Part shown: one piece after another, positions 35,601-46,108 of the stretch | Layout of the letters: each line of letters starts with the position of its first letter | How positions within the stretch are numbered: position 1 is the first letter of the stretch | Source: Planoprotostelium fungivorum | Taxonomy: Eukaryota; Evosea; Variosea; Cavosteliida; Cavosteliaceae | NCBI GenBank assembly: GCA_003024175.1 | Contig: MDYQ01000295.1 | Span: 1 to 50,575, forward strand | Reading direction: 5' to 3' | DNA: 50,575 bases | Notes under the pieces: model-generated | Told to the model about the DNA's origin: nothing | Database searches by the model: none | The model's input: only the letters and a program-made list of their open reading frames with translations | Program-made: the position numbers and the translations under genes

Positions 35601-35961
35601 TGATCGTCCCTCTTTATAAGCAATCCAGAGAGGCGTAACGTTCAATGATGCATCACCATGGAAATCGTTGAAGGAACGATTACACTCATTTCTCAGATTG
35701 CATTCTGCCACCTCCAGAGCGGAGAGAAGCATCTTTATTTCGTCATCAGCGGATGATCGAAGACGAGAGATCACCTCTACAACTCGAACGTATCCCTTCT
35801 TCGCCGCGAAATAGAGTGATCCCATGCAAGAGAAGGGAACCAATCGAGTGGGACCAGATCTCTTCATCTCGCAGGTGATGGTGCACCTCCAATTGGTCTA
35901 CGTCATTCTTCAGAGCCGCTTCGAAGATATCCGCGTGAAGGGGGAGATCATCGTGATCCAT
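32700..35961 (-). CDS. Ankyrin/F-box protein with acidic tail, paralogue
   Basis: This is a full-length paralogue of the palindrome gene at 6728-10065. It starts at ATG 35959-35961 (MDHDDLPLHADIFEAAL, aligned with FFEASL). Ankyrin-type units include GSLYFAAKKGYVRVVE and PLWIAYKEGRSQVVQ. The F-box is near 34670-34560 (RIIDHLHWSDVLSLCQVSRQW). The middle has RCDDDKSTGGLQHR and SQNKSW...QRKEALDIVDRI. The late block SFDWMMHRGIKRTERLMDVLG matches the other copy almost exactly. An intron (GTGATAT...TTTTCAG) joins to a Glu/Asp tail that ends GKQRKLF (stop 32700-32702). The acidic tail, terminal basic motif and intron position are all conserved. Exon 1 to exon 2 joining needs either a very short intron (about 19 nt after 35890) or a frameshift, so expression is uncertain. 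Confidence 0.8.
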
Positions 35962-36069
35962 CTTGGCAAAAGAGAAAAAGTATCTACAGAACGGACCTTC
36001 TCGTGGATACAGGAGATCACTGAGAGATGATCGACCGGTGTGCTTAATGTGTGAGACAGAGGAGATGAT

Positions 36070-36440
36070 CAATGCACTACCTCTACGATGGGGCAAGAGC
36101 CGCCTCGGTAGATGGACATCATCAGACCTGGTCCTCTGTCATTCAGTTCAGATATCACCTTTGCCGCTCCATCTTCTTGCCTTACTGCAGAGAGGATGAT
36201 CTGTGAGAATGTTGCAGCAGGTGACAGAAGAGATGCGTTCACCTGGAATGCTTCGACGTGGGCTTTGGCAGCGGCAAGAAAGAGAAGATGCTTGTTTTCT
36301 CTTTCCATCGTCAGAACACGGGAGACGATGGTGTTGTTCGTAATGGGAGACCAATCACCATTCTCAGCAGAGTGATATACTCTCTCCCACAGTTCTGTGT
36401 CGGAGAGACCTACTTCTTGTGTGGAACCTCTTGTTTGCAT
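36070..36440 (-). pseudogene. 5' fragment of a third ankyrin/F-box family member
   Basis: From ATG 36438-36440 the frame reads an N-terminal segment with LSDTELWERVYHSAE, then LLFLAAAKAHVEAFQ. Short introns follow, then IILSAVRQEDGAAK and MSIYRGGSCPIVE. These line up in order with GSLYFAAKKGYVRVVE, MLLSALEV and PLWIAYKEGRSQVVQ of the neighbouring paralogue. No F-box or later domain follows before the next gene begins at 35961. It is therefore either a truncated tandem copy or extra 5' exons of the same gene. I prefer the first. Confidence 0.5.
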
Positions 36441-36845
36441 CCAGCAATCACCTTATCAACGAGTCAAAACCACGACACCAACATCTTTCGAGAAAAGCTT
36501 CACCTATTGGTTGATTGAAGCAATTCCTCTGTTGCGCGAGTTGCCTGTGATGGATCTTTTCGCATCCTGCGATCTCGGAGCGCAGGTTAATATTGGCATC
36601 AGGAGAAAGATGATAACGGAGTCTGGACCTCGCACCGCACTCGTACCACGTACGGCATCGTGAGATGTTGTTTTAGAACCTGTTCATCGAGTGTACCTTA
36701 CGATTTATGTGCGACATCACTACGAGAACAGATATGAACGACATTCAGTTTGGTGACCACGAACTTCTATAAGACGGAGCCCTATATCTACACTTTATCG
36801 ATTTTTTAAGGATGGGAGACTTTCACAGCTCCAGATCCTCTTCCA
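36441..36845. other. Intergenic, no gene seen
   Basis: These 405 bp lie between the ankyrin-fragment start and the end of the next minus-strand gene. Short open stretches exist on both strands but none shows composition, splice sites or similarity that I can support. Confidence 0.4.
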
Positions 36846-37364
36846 TCACGCAGATCGAGCGACCGCCTTCTCCTTCTTGATGGTTTTCTTGTCTTCCTCA
36901 GAGTCCTTGTCTATCCTCTCGTTGAATCCTTCCAGGACGGTCTTGACGTGCTCTTTGATGGACTTCTTGAACAGCTCTTTTGGGTATCTCCTACACGCCC
37001 CGTACATCCTGATGGACGGCATGGTGAAGAGGAAGACGACCTCCACTGCGCAGACTTCTATGCCAGGCTTGCCCATGCTGTGTCTCAGCGAGTCTCTCAG
37101 TTTGGCGGGCACGTCGCTTGGCTCGATGAACTTGTTGACTTGGACAAGGATGATGTTCTCCTGAGGATGACCACACTTGGATAGAGCCATGACCTTGGAC
37201 TCCGATAAGATTTCGCGATAGTGGTCGTTGAGAGGTAGAATGTAACTGGCTCTGTTGTGCGCTGCGTCGTAGTCACTGGGTCTAACAGAGTGAACCCTCA
37301 GTGTTGTGGTGGAGAGGGTGTCGGCGATAGAGTTCAATTCCTTCTTGATGTGGTTGACGGCCAT
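36846..37364 (-). CDS. Conserved-looking hypothetical protein, 172 aa
   Basis: A single long open frame runs from ATG 37362-37364 to TGA 36846-36848. The protein begins MAVNHIKKELNSIADTL and has a central mixed alpha/beta-looking part (ASYILPLNDHYREIL, ENIILVQVNKFIEP). It ends in a Lys/Glu-rich helix (KKSIKEHVKTVLEGFNERI). No family was recognised, and no signal peptide or membrane segment is seen. The frame continues open to 37391 without another ATG. Confidence 0.65.
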   Translation of the reverse strand: MAVNHIKKELNSIADTLSTTTLRVHSVRPSDYDAAHNRASYILPLNDHYREILSESKVMALSKCGHPQENIILVQVNKFIEPSDVPAKLRDSLRHSMGKPGIEVCAVEVVFLFTMPSIRMYGACRRYPKELFKKSIKEHVKTVLEGFNERIDKDSEEDKKTIKKEKAVARSA

Positions 37365-37645
37365 GGTTGTGTGAGATAATGAGTGTCTCACCAGAGAAAC
37401 TGTACCTCTCCTAGTACGGAGAATAATCTGGTCCGATTACGGAGAAATTGTGAGATTGTAGATGAACTCAAAACCCACAAAAATACTCTGACCATTGTTA
37501 CAACTCCTCCAAAAAGGCAACTGCAGCCAAAGAGGGCAGCTCTCTTCGTCTCATCGACCGTAAGATGCAGCATTCCAACTTCACCATAGATAATGGGGGA
37601 CTGGTTGTCTGTGAAACATTGAGGTGATTTCTCTTTCTTGTTAAA

Positions 37646-38736
37646 ATGAAGTCTCATTAAGAATAGAAGTAAACCCAAGGATCTCGAAAAGATTCCTGGT
37701 GTAATAGTTTATTCCATCAGAAGAGGGGGAAATCAGTATGTTGCCGAATCGATCTGGTACCAGATCGACAAAGGGACTGGCAGGATCTTCAGAGCCCAGA
37801 AGTCACCTGCAGTAATCAACGGGCGCGCAATTTGCATCGATGGACAACAAATCAGAGTACTCAGAGCGGAAAGAGAAGCTGGCGGAACATGGCTTAGCAT
37901 ATCCCATTCGAAGGGAAATGCGGAGGTACTACACAATAGGATCCCTCCATCGCCCACATTCGAAGAGCTTCTCCTTCTCCTCGAACCATTGAAAGTCATC
38001 CTCTTCCAAGACTTGGACGAGAGCATGCACGACGAGGGATTGAAGATGGTCGCTCGAAGATTGGCAGACAACTTCGCTTCAGACAATCCTCCCGTTCGAA
38101 GGGTGAGTTAGTAGAGAAATATTTGTTGACTCCCCCAGGATAAAGAATCTCAAAAGAAGCGAAAGGCTTCCAACGAGGACATCGACATCGGGTGAACATC
38201 ACAAAGAGATCCGTCATCATGTTGACCCCTTCAGGTTCTCTACCGACACCGTGACCCCCATGATGGGTGATCCGATCAAGAAGTTCAAAATGAGCGAGAC
38301 GATTTACGCCGAGATACCTGTGAACGGCGTGGACGGGGATGATGATTCCGTCTTCTCACCTCTGGATTTGACCACGGAAGGATGTTCTGATGGCATCACC
38401 CCCCATGGATCACCCAGGTTAGAATCCATTGCATGTCGAACCCATCAACTCATCACGATCAGGAGCGACATTCAAGAGGATCATCAATCTCTCCTCCCCC
38501 CACTTCAGGATCAATCTCTTTCTATTCATTGGGAAAACACATCGACTCAAATTGACGGAGGACATTCTTACAGCGAGCCATTTTATGGCTCTAATCTGAA
38601 TGTCTCTGCCACCGAGACTCAAGACGATAGATATTCTTTCGTTCCCGGTTGTAGCCCTGAACACGTATGTAGATCGTCGAACTCTGTCCTTACTCTAATG
38701 CAGATGGAGTGGCTTTCTTGCCTGAATATCAAGTAA
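37646..38736 (+). CDS. Unrecognised nuclear-type protein (start unresolved)
   Basis: An open frame can be followed from about 37650 (KPKDLEKIPGVIVYSIRRGG, WYQIDKGTGRIFRAQ, RAICIDGQQIRVL) through EELLLLLEPLKVILFQDLDE. It passes through introns at about 38104-38140, 38199-38233 and 38417-38462 to a last exon MEWLSCLNIK with TAA 38734-38736. A basic cluster QKKRKAS suggests nuclear location. The middle is low-complexity and acidic. No ATG lies in frame at the left end, so at least one 5' exon is missing. A candidate lies at 37383-37560 (KTHKNTLTIVTTPPKRQLQ) before a GTAAGA donor. No family was recognised. Confidence 0.6.
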
Positions 38737-38977
38737 GACACACACCCTGATGTTCTATAAACACCACATCCATTCTATTTCTCTTCTTCTTGTCTTTGCC
38801 GTGACGATGTGAACCGTGATGATGGCTGATGAACATCAGCTGTTGAATAAGGATCACACGCGTCCTCACGTCTATTTATTCACATTCATCTCGATCCATC
38901 TACAATCCAAAACTCTTCCATCGCGTGCATCAACCTCTACCTCCGTCAGTCCAACCGAACAACAATTCGATTCCGTT

Positions 38978-41031
38978 TCATTTCATCTCACCGTTCTCAC
39001 GTCGTGACATTTCCTCTGTTCTGACCACCTTTAGCCTGTCTGGCTTTGTCTCATCCAGTTTGTAACCCCTGTCCTTCACATATTCCGTCCTCAAGAGTGT
39101 CTTCCATCCACCGAGTTTCTTTGAATGATCGTCCATCTTACACAGCTTTCCCAGTTGTCCCAGCATCAACGGCGGCTCGATCTCCCCCATGATGACCTCC
39201 AGCTCGTCCACGTACTTGACCATGCACCTCTCCCCCGTGTGATCGCTGCCAAACTGCTCGCAGGCTTCGCACTCTGCCGTGGGACCTTGGGCGTCGTAAG
39301 CGAAGGAGTACTGACTGTTGGTGTCTTCAATCATTCGGATCTTGGACTTGTTGAGGTACTGGACTTGAAATTCTGGTGATCTAGAGAGGGTCTTCCACCG
39401 GCCGTCTAATCCTCGAGATTTCGCGACGGAGCCCAATTTGGGTAAAGTCACCCTGGGTGACACCTTCAGCTCCTCCACGATCATGTCGTGGACTTGACTC
39501 ATGACGTCATCGTCTGTCATCGTCTGTCACCGTGAGTCGATCGATAAAGAAAGACGATCTCACGCTCTTCTTCTGCACGTTCATCGTCTTGCAGAGGATG
39601 TCGTAGAGAGACTCGACCTTCTCTCGACTCGGTGCCCTGCGGATGCGATCGATCGCGTCTGAGATCTTCTTGATTCCCTTCTCGATGCACTTTGATTCGT
39701 CGTGTTCGCTCGCAAAAGCTGAACAGTACATGCAGCTGGATAGACTCATCTTCTGTATGCCCTCGGTTGCCTTCTGTACATCTATTTCTTCCTTTTCGAA
39801 TCAGTCATCCCGTAGGATGTGACGGTGAACGTACCTTAGATAGAGGGCTGAGGCCCTTCAAGTCGCTGTATTCGGCTAAATTCCCCAGGAGCTCGAATAG
39901 ATCCTTCTCCACTGTACCCCTTTTGATGTCCAAATGGTCCATCACCGACTGTCCAAAGTGATCGTCTGTCAATAGATGCAAGTTGATGCTCCCGCAATCG
40001 CTCTCGAGTTGACCTACGCATTTTCAATATCCAATCGCCAAAAGATTTTCTCCGATACAAAGAGATAAAATTTTGTTGGACTCACCCAGCAGCACGGCCA
40101 GCTTGAAATCCGTGGCGTTCTTGGAATTCTCGTCCAGTTTGTCTTGGTAGATCCACCCCTCGAAAAGGGTCTCGTGTTTTCTCTTCATCCTTCTGATCTC
40201 TCTGTAGTGCTTGTTCTCGCTGAAGAAACGATTGTAGATGCACAGGATTCGAACCTGAAAGCCTCAGCTCGATTCACGCTAAAGAACATCACCTCTTTTT
40301 CCATCTGCTCTATATAGCTCGTCTTCTCTTTCTCTTTCACCTTCTGTTTCAAATCCTTCACTTGCTGTCTCATCTTCTCTATTTCTTGTTCCTCCCGTTT
40401 CGAATACTTCACCAGCTGTCTCTTCTCCATTTCTTCTATCTCCCGCTTCCAGATTCTTACCTGCTGTTTCTGCTCCTTGCTCAATTCCGGTTTCAGTTGC
40501 TTCATGAGTTCGAGAACCTGTCTGGCGCAATTGTCTCCGTCCACCAGGATGATCCTTCCATTAGGTTCATCTGTGGCGAACGCTCTCAGCTTCTCCTTGG
40601 GGGAGAGTTCATTGGTATCCTCTCCTTTTTGATCGTTGATTTCCTCCATGTAATCGGTACGGGATGATTTTGTCCATTTAGAGCTAGATCGATAACCGAT
40701 CACCAAAGTTCCCGCAATGGATTCCGCAAGAGAAGACGAATCTGCTGTCAACCTTCGGATTCTACCATCTTTTTCGATGTGAAGGGCGTCGTATTCAGCT
40801 TCCAGCGCATCTGTGCGAATGGATGCAGCCCATTTAGATCTTCGACAAACGGTTGATCCCTTCAAGAGGATGATTCTCTTGGTACCTATGAGAATCAATC
40901 GAAAGTTGCATCGATCTGATTCTCCTCTCACGTGTATTCTGGCGACCAAATGCCCTTGTGTTCTTTGAAGAACTCTCTAAACAAACGTACTGCTCTTCAT
41001 TCTTACCACTCTTGTCTCTCTCCCTGCTCAT
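38978..41031 (-). CDS. NYN-type nuclease domain split by a coiled coil, with two LOTUS-like domains
   Basis: Reading minus-strand exons: an N-terminal region of unclear start, then NGRIILVDGDNCARQVLELM (about 40565-40508), which resembles the first NYN/PIN strand with its metal Asp. A charged coiled coil follows (KREIEEMEKRQLVKYSKREE onward, to about 40296). After an intron come VRILCIYNRFFSE, SKNATDFKLAVLLG (second acidic site) and NLHLLTDDHFGQSVMDHL (third site). A linker with two Cys follows, and then two similar C-terminal modules ending WKTLSRSPEFQVQY and GGWKTLLRTEYVKDRGY. These two resemble OST-HTH/LOTUS winged helices. NYN plus LOTUS proteins such as MARF1 cleave or silence RNA. Assignments are by eye: NYN moderate, LOTUS tentative. 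ATG 41029-41031 is a provisional start. Confidence 0.6.
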
Positions 41032-41234
41032 CGTTTCGAGCTTTTGTGAATGATCGTCGTGTTGAATTCTCCGTTTACGGAGAAATAAAATATTTGACCT
41101 ATCACGCAAAAGAGCATGAGGCCAATCATCAACGTAGATTTAAGGCGACAAATGAAGGTTCTAACCCAATTGTTCAAAATGAGGTGACCATATCATATCG
41201 GATCGCTTGATTGATGAATGTTGTGTTCATTCAA

Positions 41235-41632
41235 TCATAAATGACTGATCGATAAATAGCAGGGTTTAGAGAGGATTACAAGAAGAGGTGACCGTTGTCC
41301 ACGATCTCGATGGTGATTGATCTCCATTGGATATAATTTCCGAGAGGTTTCGATAGATGGTACTCCTTCGCGGTCTCTCAACCCATCAATCAGACAGACA
41401 ACATCATCGGTGAGCTCCACCACCTCTACCATCTGATGTGTGATCAGATTACGATGCGATCATGGAGAACCTCCTTCCCTTCCGGCGCCTGAGCAATCCA
41501 CCCAAACAGTTGAGAAAGAGGATGTGGTTGTTCAATTGAGAGCACATGCAGCTGGTCATTGTCAAGATCAAAGACAGCAAACATGAGACGTTGAACTTTC
41601 AAGGGTTTGGAATAACCGTCAGGAATGCTCAC
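41235..41632 (-). CDS. Possible small or partial gene, unrecognised
   Basis: Two consecutive open stretches on the minus strand look protein-like: LMFAVFDLDNDQLHVLSIE...APEGKEVLHDRI (about 41605-41450) and VEVVELTDDVVCLIDGLRD (41432 leftwards). The left edge of the first coincides with a GTGAGC donor-like site at 41632, which hints that this is an internal exon. I could not join the two convincingly or find a start. No family was recognised. Confidence 0.25.
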
Positions 41633-41639
41633 AGTGGAT

Positions 41640-42008
41640 TTTGAAAAGTTGATTTTTCAATTTATTGCCCACTATTGATAAACATTTTGAAATCCATGTC
41701 TATTTAGCCGTTCTTGCAATTCAAAATAGCTGATAATGTAGCTAACATTTTGAATTGTTGTCAAAAATTACACAATCAGGTTTCAAAATGTTTACACAGT
41801 TGCACGTGCATACAGATGCATAACAGGGCAGTCTTATTATGGTAGGTGCACCATACTTTGCAATTTTCACACAAAAATATTAATATTTAATATTAATTTT
41901 CATACATGTTTTGATTTTTCCAGTTGATGGCCAAGAAGGACTTCCGAATGTGCCATAAAATTTTTGCGCTACACTGTTCTTTTTGAGCTGATCACATCAT
42001 CACAACCC
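41640..42008. other. AT-rich region with nested inverted repeats
   Basis: This stretch is markedly richer in A/T than its surroundings. An outer pair AAACATTTTGAAA (41680-41692) and TTTCAAAATGTTT (41781-41793) encloses an inner pair CAATTCAAAATAGCT (from about 41717) and AGCTAACATTTTGAATTG (to about 41759). A palindromic AT run (AATATTAATATTTAATATT) follows near 41877-41897. It lies directly upstream of the transposase-like gene, so it could be a terminal structure of an element or simply its promoter. Confidence 0.6.
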
Positions 42009-42961
42009 ATGCCTTCTACTGAGAAGAGATCTATCAACGCTGCCGTCAGAAGTCATACACAGATTGTGTCGCGTCTCGATCAGAATGGTGATTGACCTTG
42101 GTGTCATAATTGGTCCTGATTGAATTGAACAGCAGATACAAAACAGGTGGCAGAGTGGAAGAAGTCACACATATCATACGAAAAGTTATTTGCTGCCATC
42201 AAAAATCAGAACAACGATCTAGACAAGAAGGACAGAAACCAACAGATGTGGCTGTCATTGATATCACCCTACGAGAAATTAAAGTCATTGAGAGCAAAAG
42301 GGGTGATGATTGGAAAGAAGGCTTTTGCAACCGCACGAAAGCATGCGAAGAATATAGGTGAGATCATCATCACGACAGAGGATAACACCATCAGGAGCTG
42401 GTTCACTAGTCGCAAAACCTCAACCTCCTACAATCCCAACATCAGTGGAAGCAAAGGAGGCCATCCGAATGCATCTGGTCGAAAACTCTCAACCAACAGC
42501 CGACAAGTTCACTTCTCGCAAGGGTGTGCCACAGAACATCATTCGTACCCTTCTCGACACGACCGAGGCAATCTATTACTCCTATCACAACAAGTACGAA
42601 GGGACACCTTTGCACGTCAGCCGAACCACATTTGACAAGTGAGTAGATCTGCAAGAATACATCGTGACGATCACAGGTTCACACCAAATTACTTCAAGAA
42701 GGCTTGTCGAAAGACCGACATGTGCGAGATCTGTCACGAAGGAAAGAAGGCACAGTCAAAACTGAATGTGCAGGAGAACAGACTTTCAGCTGCTGAGACA
42801 CAGCGCTTGAAGGATTGTGTTCAGACGTACGAGGAGCATCGTCAACACAAGACGGATCGTCAGAAGCATATGAAGGAGAGGGTGATGATCGATCATCCGC
42901 GAGACGATATTGATGAATATCCGCAGATACAAGATCTAAGCGACGGAGAGATCGTCATTTT

Positions 42962-42962
42962 N
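42962..42962. other. Assembly join (single N)
   Basis: One N lies between a piece ending in the segment coding GEIVIL and a piece that begins 320 bp back in the same gene (TGAGTAGATCTGC, as at 42640). This is a scaffolding join of overlapping contigs. Confidence 0.9.
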
Positions 42963-43325
42963 TGAGTAGATCTGCAAGAATACATCGTGACGATCACAGG
43001 TTCACACCAAATTACTTCAAGAAGGCTTGTCGAAAGACCGACATGTGCGAGATCTGTCACGAAGGAAAGAAGGCACAGTCAAAACTGAATGTGCAGGAGA
43101 ACAGACTTTCAGCTGCTGAGACGAAGCGCTTGAAGGATTGTGTTCAGACGTACGAGGAGCATCGTCAACACAAGACGGATTGTCAGAAGCACATGAAGGA
43201 GAGGGTGATGATCGATCATCCGCGAGACGATATTAATGAATATCCGCAGATACAAGATCTAAGCGACGGAGAGATCGTCATCTTGTCTGACTTCAAAGAG
43301 AATATCTCTCTGATGAAAGGTGTGC

Positions 43326-43326
43326 N
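43326..43326. other. Assembly join (single N)
   Basis: One N is followed by sequence matching 42323 onward, again a step backwards in the same gene. Confidence 0.9.
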
Positions 43327-44709
43327 TTTTGCAACCGCACGAAAGCATGCGAAGAATATAGGTGAGATCATCATCACGACAGAGGATAACACCATCAGGA
43401 GCTGGTTCACCAGTCGCAAAACCTCAACCTCCTACAATCCCAACATCAGTGGAAGCGAAGGAGGCCATCCGAATGCATCTGGTCGAAAACTCTCAACCAA
43501 CAGCCGACAAGTTCACTTCTCGCAAGGGTGTGCCACAGAACATCATTCGTACCCTTCTCGACACGACCGAGGCAATCTATTACTCCTATCACAACAAGTA
43601 CGAAGGGACACCTTTGCACGTCAGCCGAACCACATTTGACAAGTGAGTAGATCTGCAAGAATACATCGTGACGATCACAGGTTCACACCAAATTACTTCA
43701 AGAAGGCTTGTCGAAAGACCGACATGTGCGAGATCTGTCACGAAGGAAAGAAGGCACAGTCAAAACTGAATGTGCAGGAGAACAGACTTTCAGCTGCTGA
43801 GACGAAGCGCTTGAAGGATTGTGTTCAGACGTACGAGGAGCATCGTCAACACAAGACGGATCGTCAGAAGCACATGAAGGAGAGGGTGATGATCGATCAT
43901 CCGCGAGACAATATTCATTAATATCCGCAGATACAAGATCTAAGCGACGGAGAGATCGTCATCTTGTCTGACTTCAAAGAGAATATCTCTCTGATGAAAG
44001 GTGTGCGATGAGATGTACAACGTGATGTGATGCATGACACCTCTCAGGTCAGAACGAGATGGGAAACGACTTCTTCAAGCGACCACAGAGGACGGTCTTT
44101 GGAGTCATACTGTTCTACAAGAAAGGAGACAAGATTGGAAAGGACGTATTCACATTTGTGTCAGAAGACCTGAAGCACGACGCCCATTTCATCATCAGTG
44201 CGTGGGAGGAGATTCAGAAGAGCGACATATTCCTCTCACTGGGCGTGACCCGGATAAACTTTTGGAACGACAACTGCCGTGGACAATTTCGCAATTTTCA
44301 ACTCCTGTCGTACATGATTGGGCTGCGTGAGAAGTACACGGTGGAGATCGACTACTTCACGGAATATCATGGGAAGAACCAGTGTGACTCCCACTTTTCG
44401 AGGATCATGGTGATCTACAACAACCGTACGTTGAGAAAAGATGCACTGGTAACAACAACTGGTGAGATGATGCACGATGATAAGATGAGATGTTGACGAT
44501 GTCACAGAGCAATTCATTGATGTGATGACAGAGGGATTCAATGATGTATCCAGGATGAAGAGGGAGAAAAAGAATGCTCGATACATCCCCACGTACAGAT
44601 TCATCGACTTCATGCCCAGTCAACAGACGGAGAAGAGGGAGATTGAGTTCAAGAACTTCTCGTTCTTTTATCACTTCATCGTTCGTGATGACAAGTTAAT
44701 AGGATCGCT

Positions 44710-44710
44710 N
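44710..44710. other. Assembly join (single N)
   Basis: One N is followed by sequence matching 44130 onward. The sequence after the repeat (45290-46096) is unique. Confidence 0.9.
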
Positions 44711-46108
44711 ACAAGATTGGAAAGGACGTATTCACATTTGTGTCAGAAGACCTGAAGCACGACGCCCATTTCATCATCAGTGCGTGGGAGGAGATTCAGA
44801 AGAGCGACATATTCCTCTCACTTGGCGTGACCCGGATAAACTTTTGGAACGACAACTGCCGTGGACAATTTCGCAATTTTCAACTCCTGTCGTACATGAT
44901 TGGGCTGCGTGAGAAGTACACGGTGGAGATCGACTACTTCACGGAATATCATGGGAAGAACCAGTGTGACTCCCACTTTTCGAGGATCATGGTGATCTAC
45001 AACAACCGTACGTTGAGAAGAGATGCACTGGTGACAACAACTGGTGGGATGATGCACGATGATAAGATGAGATGTTGACGATGTCACAGAGCAATTCATT
45101 GATGTGATGACGGAGGGATTCAACGATGTATCCAGGATGAAGAGGGAGAAAAAGAATGCTCGATACATCCCCACGTACAGATTCATCGACTTCATGCCCA
45201 GTCAACAGACTGTGAAGAGGGAGATTGAGTTCAAGAACTTCTCGTTCTTTTATCACTTCATCGTCGTGATGACAAGTTAATAGGATCGCTTTCTGCTTCT
45301 GGCGAGGAAGAGATCGCGTGGAAGATAGGAACGGAGAAAGTGACGGCAGTTGATCGTGCAGAGAAGAGGGGCTGGAAAGCGGATCTCACTCCTGAGGGAG
45401 AGTCATGCTCAGCAATGACGGAGGCAATGAAGAAGAGAGAGAAGAGAAACACGCTGAGAGAGAAGAAGCGAGCCTCCGAGGAGATACCGGACACAACCTC
45501 TGCAGCGCAGAGAAGTACTGGTCAGAAGAGACGAGGCGAGGTACCCACAACTATTTCCGTCATCTTCAAGCGACAACGCACCGGGACATCACAGGGCACC
45601 GACCGATCTTCTCATGCGAATGAGAACGTTTGGATGGACCGCTCTGCAGATTCAATCCCAGCGATCTCACCACCCAGTACCTCATTCATCCGTGTTGTCA
45701 AGAGAAGGAGGAAATCAACACTCTCTGTTCCTCTGGTGGTGGGATTGCGATGCGACCAGGAGGCAGTATCTCCTCCTACAGACGGTGATAGACCTCATCA
45801 TCGCGATGATGGCTGATGATGTCCCAGATTTGCCCCCCTCCTACCCCCAATTCGAAGCACGTGACTACTGTCCGATCGTAGTATCCAATCCACTCCCGCC
45901 TGTATCTTCCTGTGACCCTCACGGAACGAAAGTTGATCCTATGGACGTGGACGAAAGTCACCCTCTTCCCGCTGCTTGTGATGATGTCAATGATCACGTG
46001 AGTGAAAGCATCGTAACGTCAACTCATCAACAGAAGGAGCTGAACGATCCCATGGACTGGGTCTACACATCGATGACCCTTCTCTCCATCGCATGAATTG
46101 CGATACAG

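Larger units (their letters stand above)
42009..46096 (+). mobile_element. Transposase-like gene, assembly broken by three single-N joins
   Basis: My model starts at ATG 42009 and ends at TGA 46094-46096. Conserved blocks: a Cys motif DMCEICHEGK; DFKENISLM; INFWNDNCRGQFRNFQLL; and YHGKNQCDSHFSRI. This DFxEN ... DNCxGQF ... HGKxxCD series resembles a DDE-like core found in many unnamed metazoan and protist transposon proteins. Mobility is inferred. The C-terminus is Lys/Arg-rich (KKREKRNTLREKKRA), then acidic. The stretch is not contiguous: N at 42962, 43326 and 44710 separates pieces that overlap. 42323-42961 recurs at 43327-43965, 42963-43325 recurs within 43645-44007, and 44130-44709 recurs at 44711-45289. 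Collapsing the overlaps leaves one gene of about 2.5 kb. Confidence 0.7.

Noticed and set aside
42640-44007. Tandem array of three repeats encoding a Cys-motif domain
   Set aside because: Each repeat follows a single-N join and steps backwards in one gene, so it is better explained as contig overlap.
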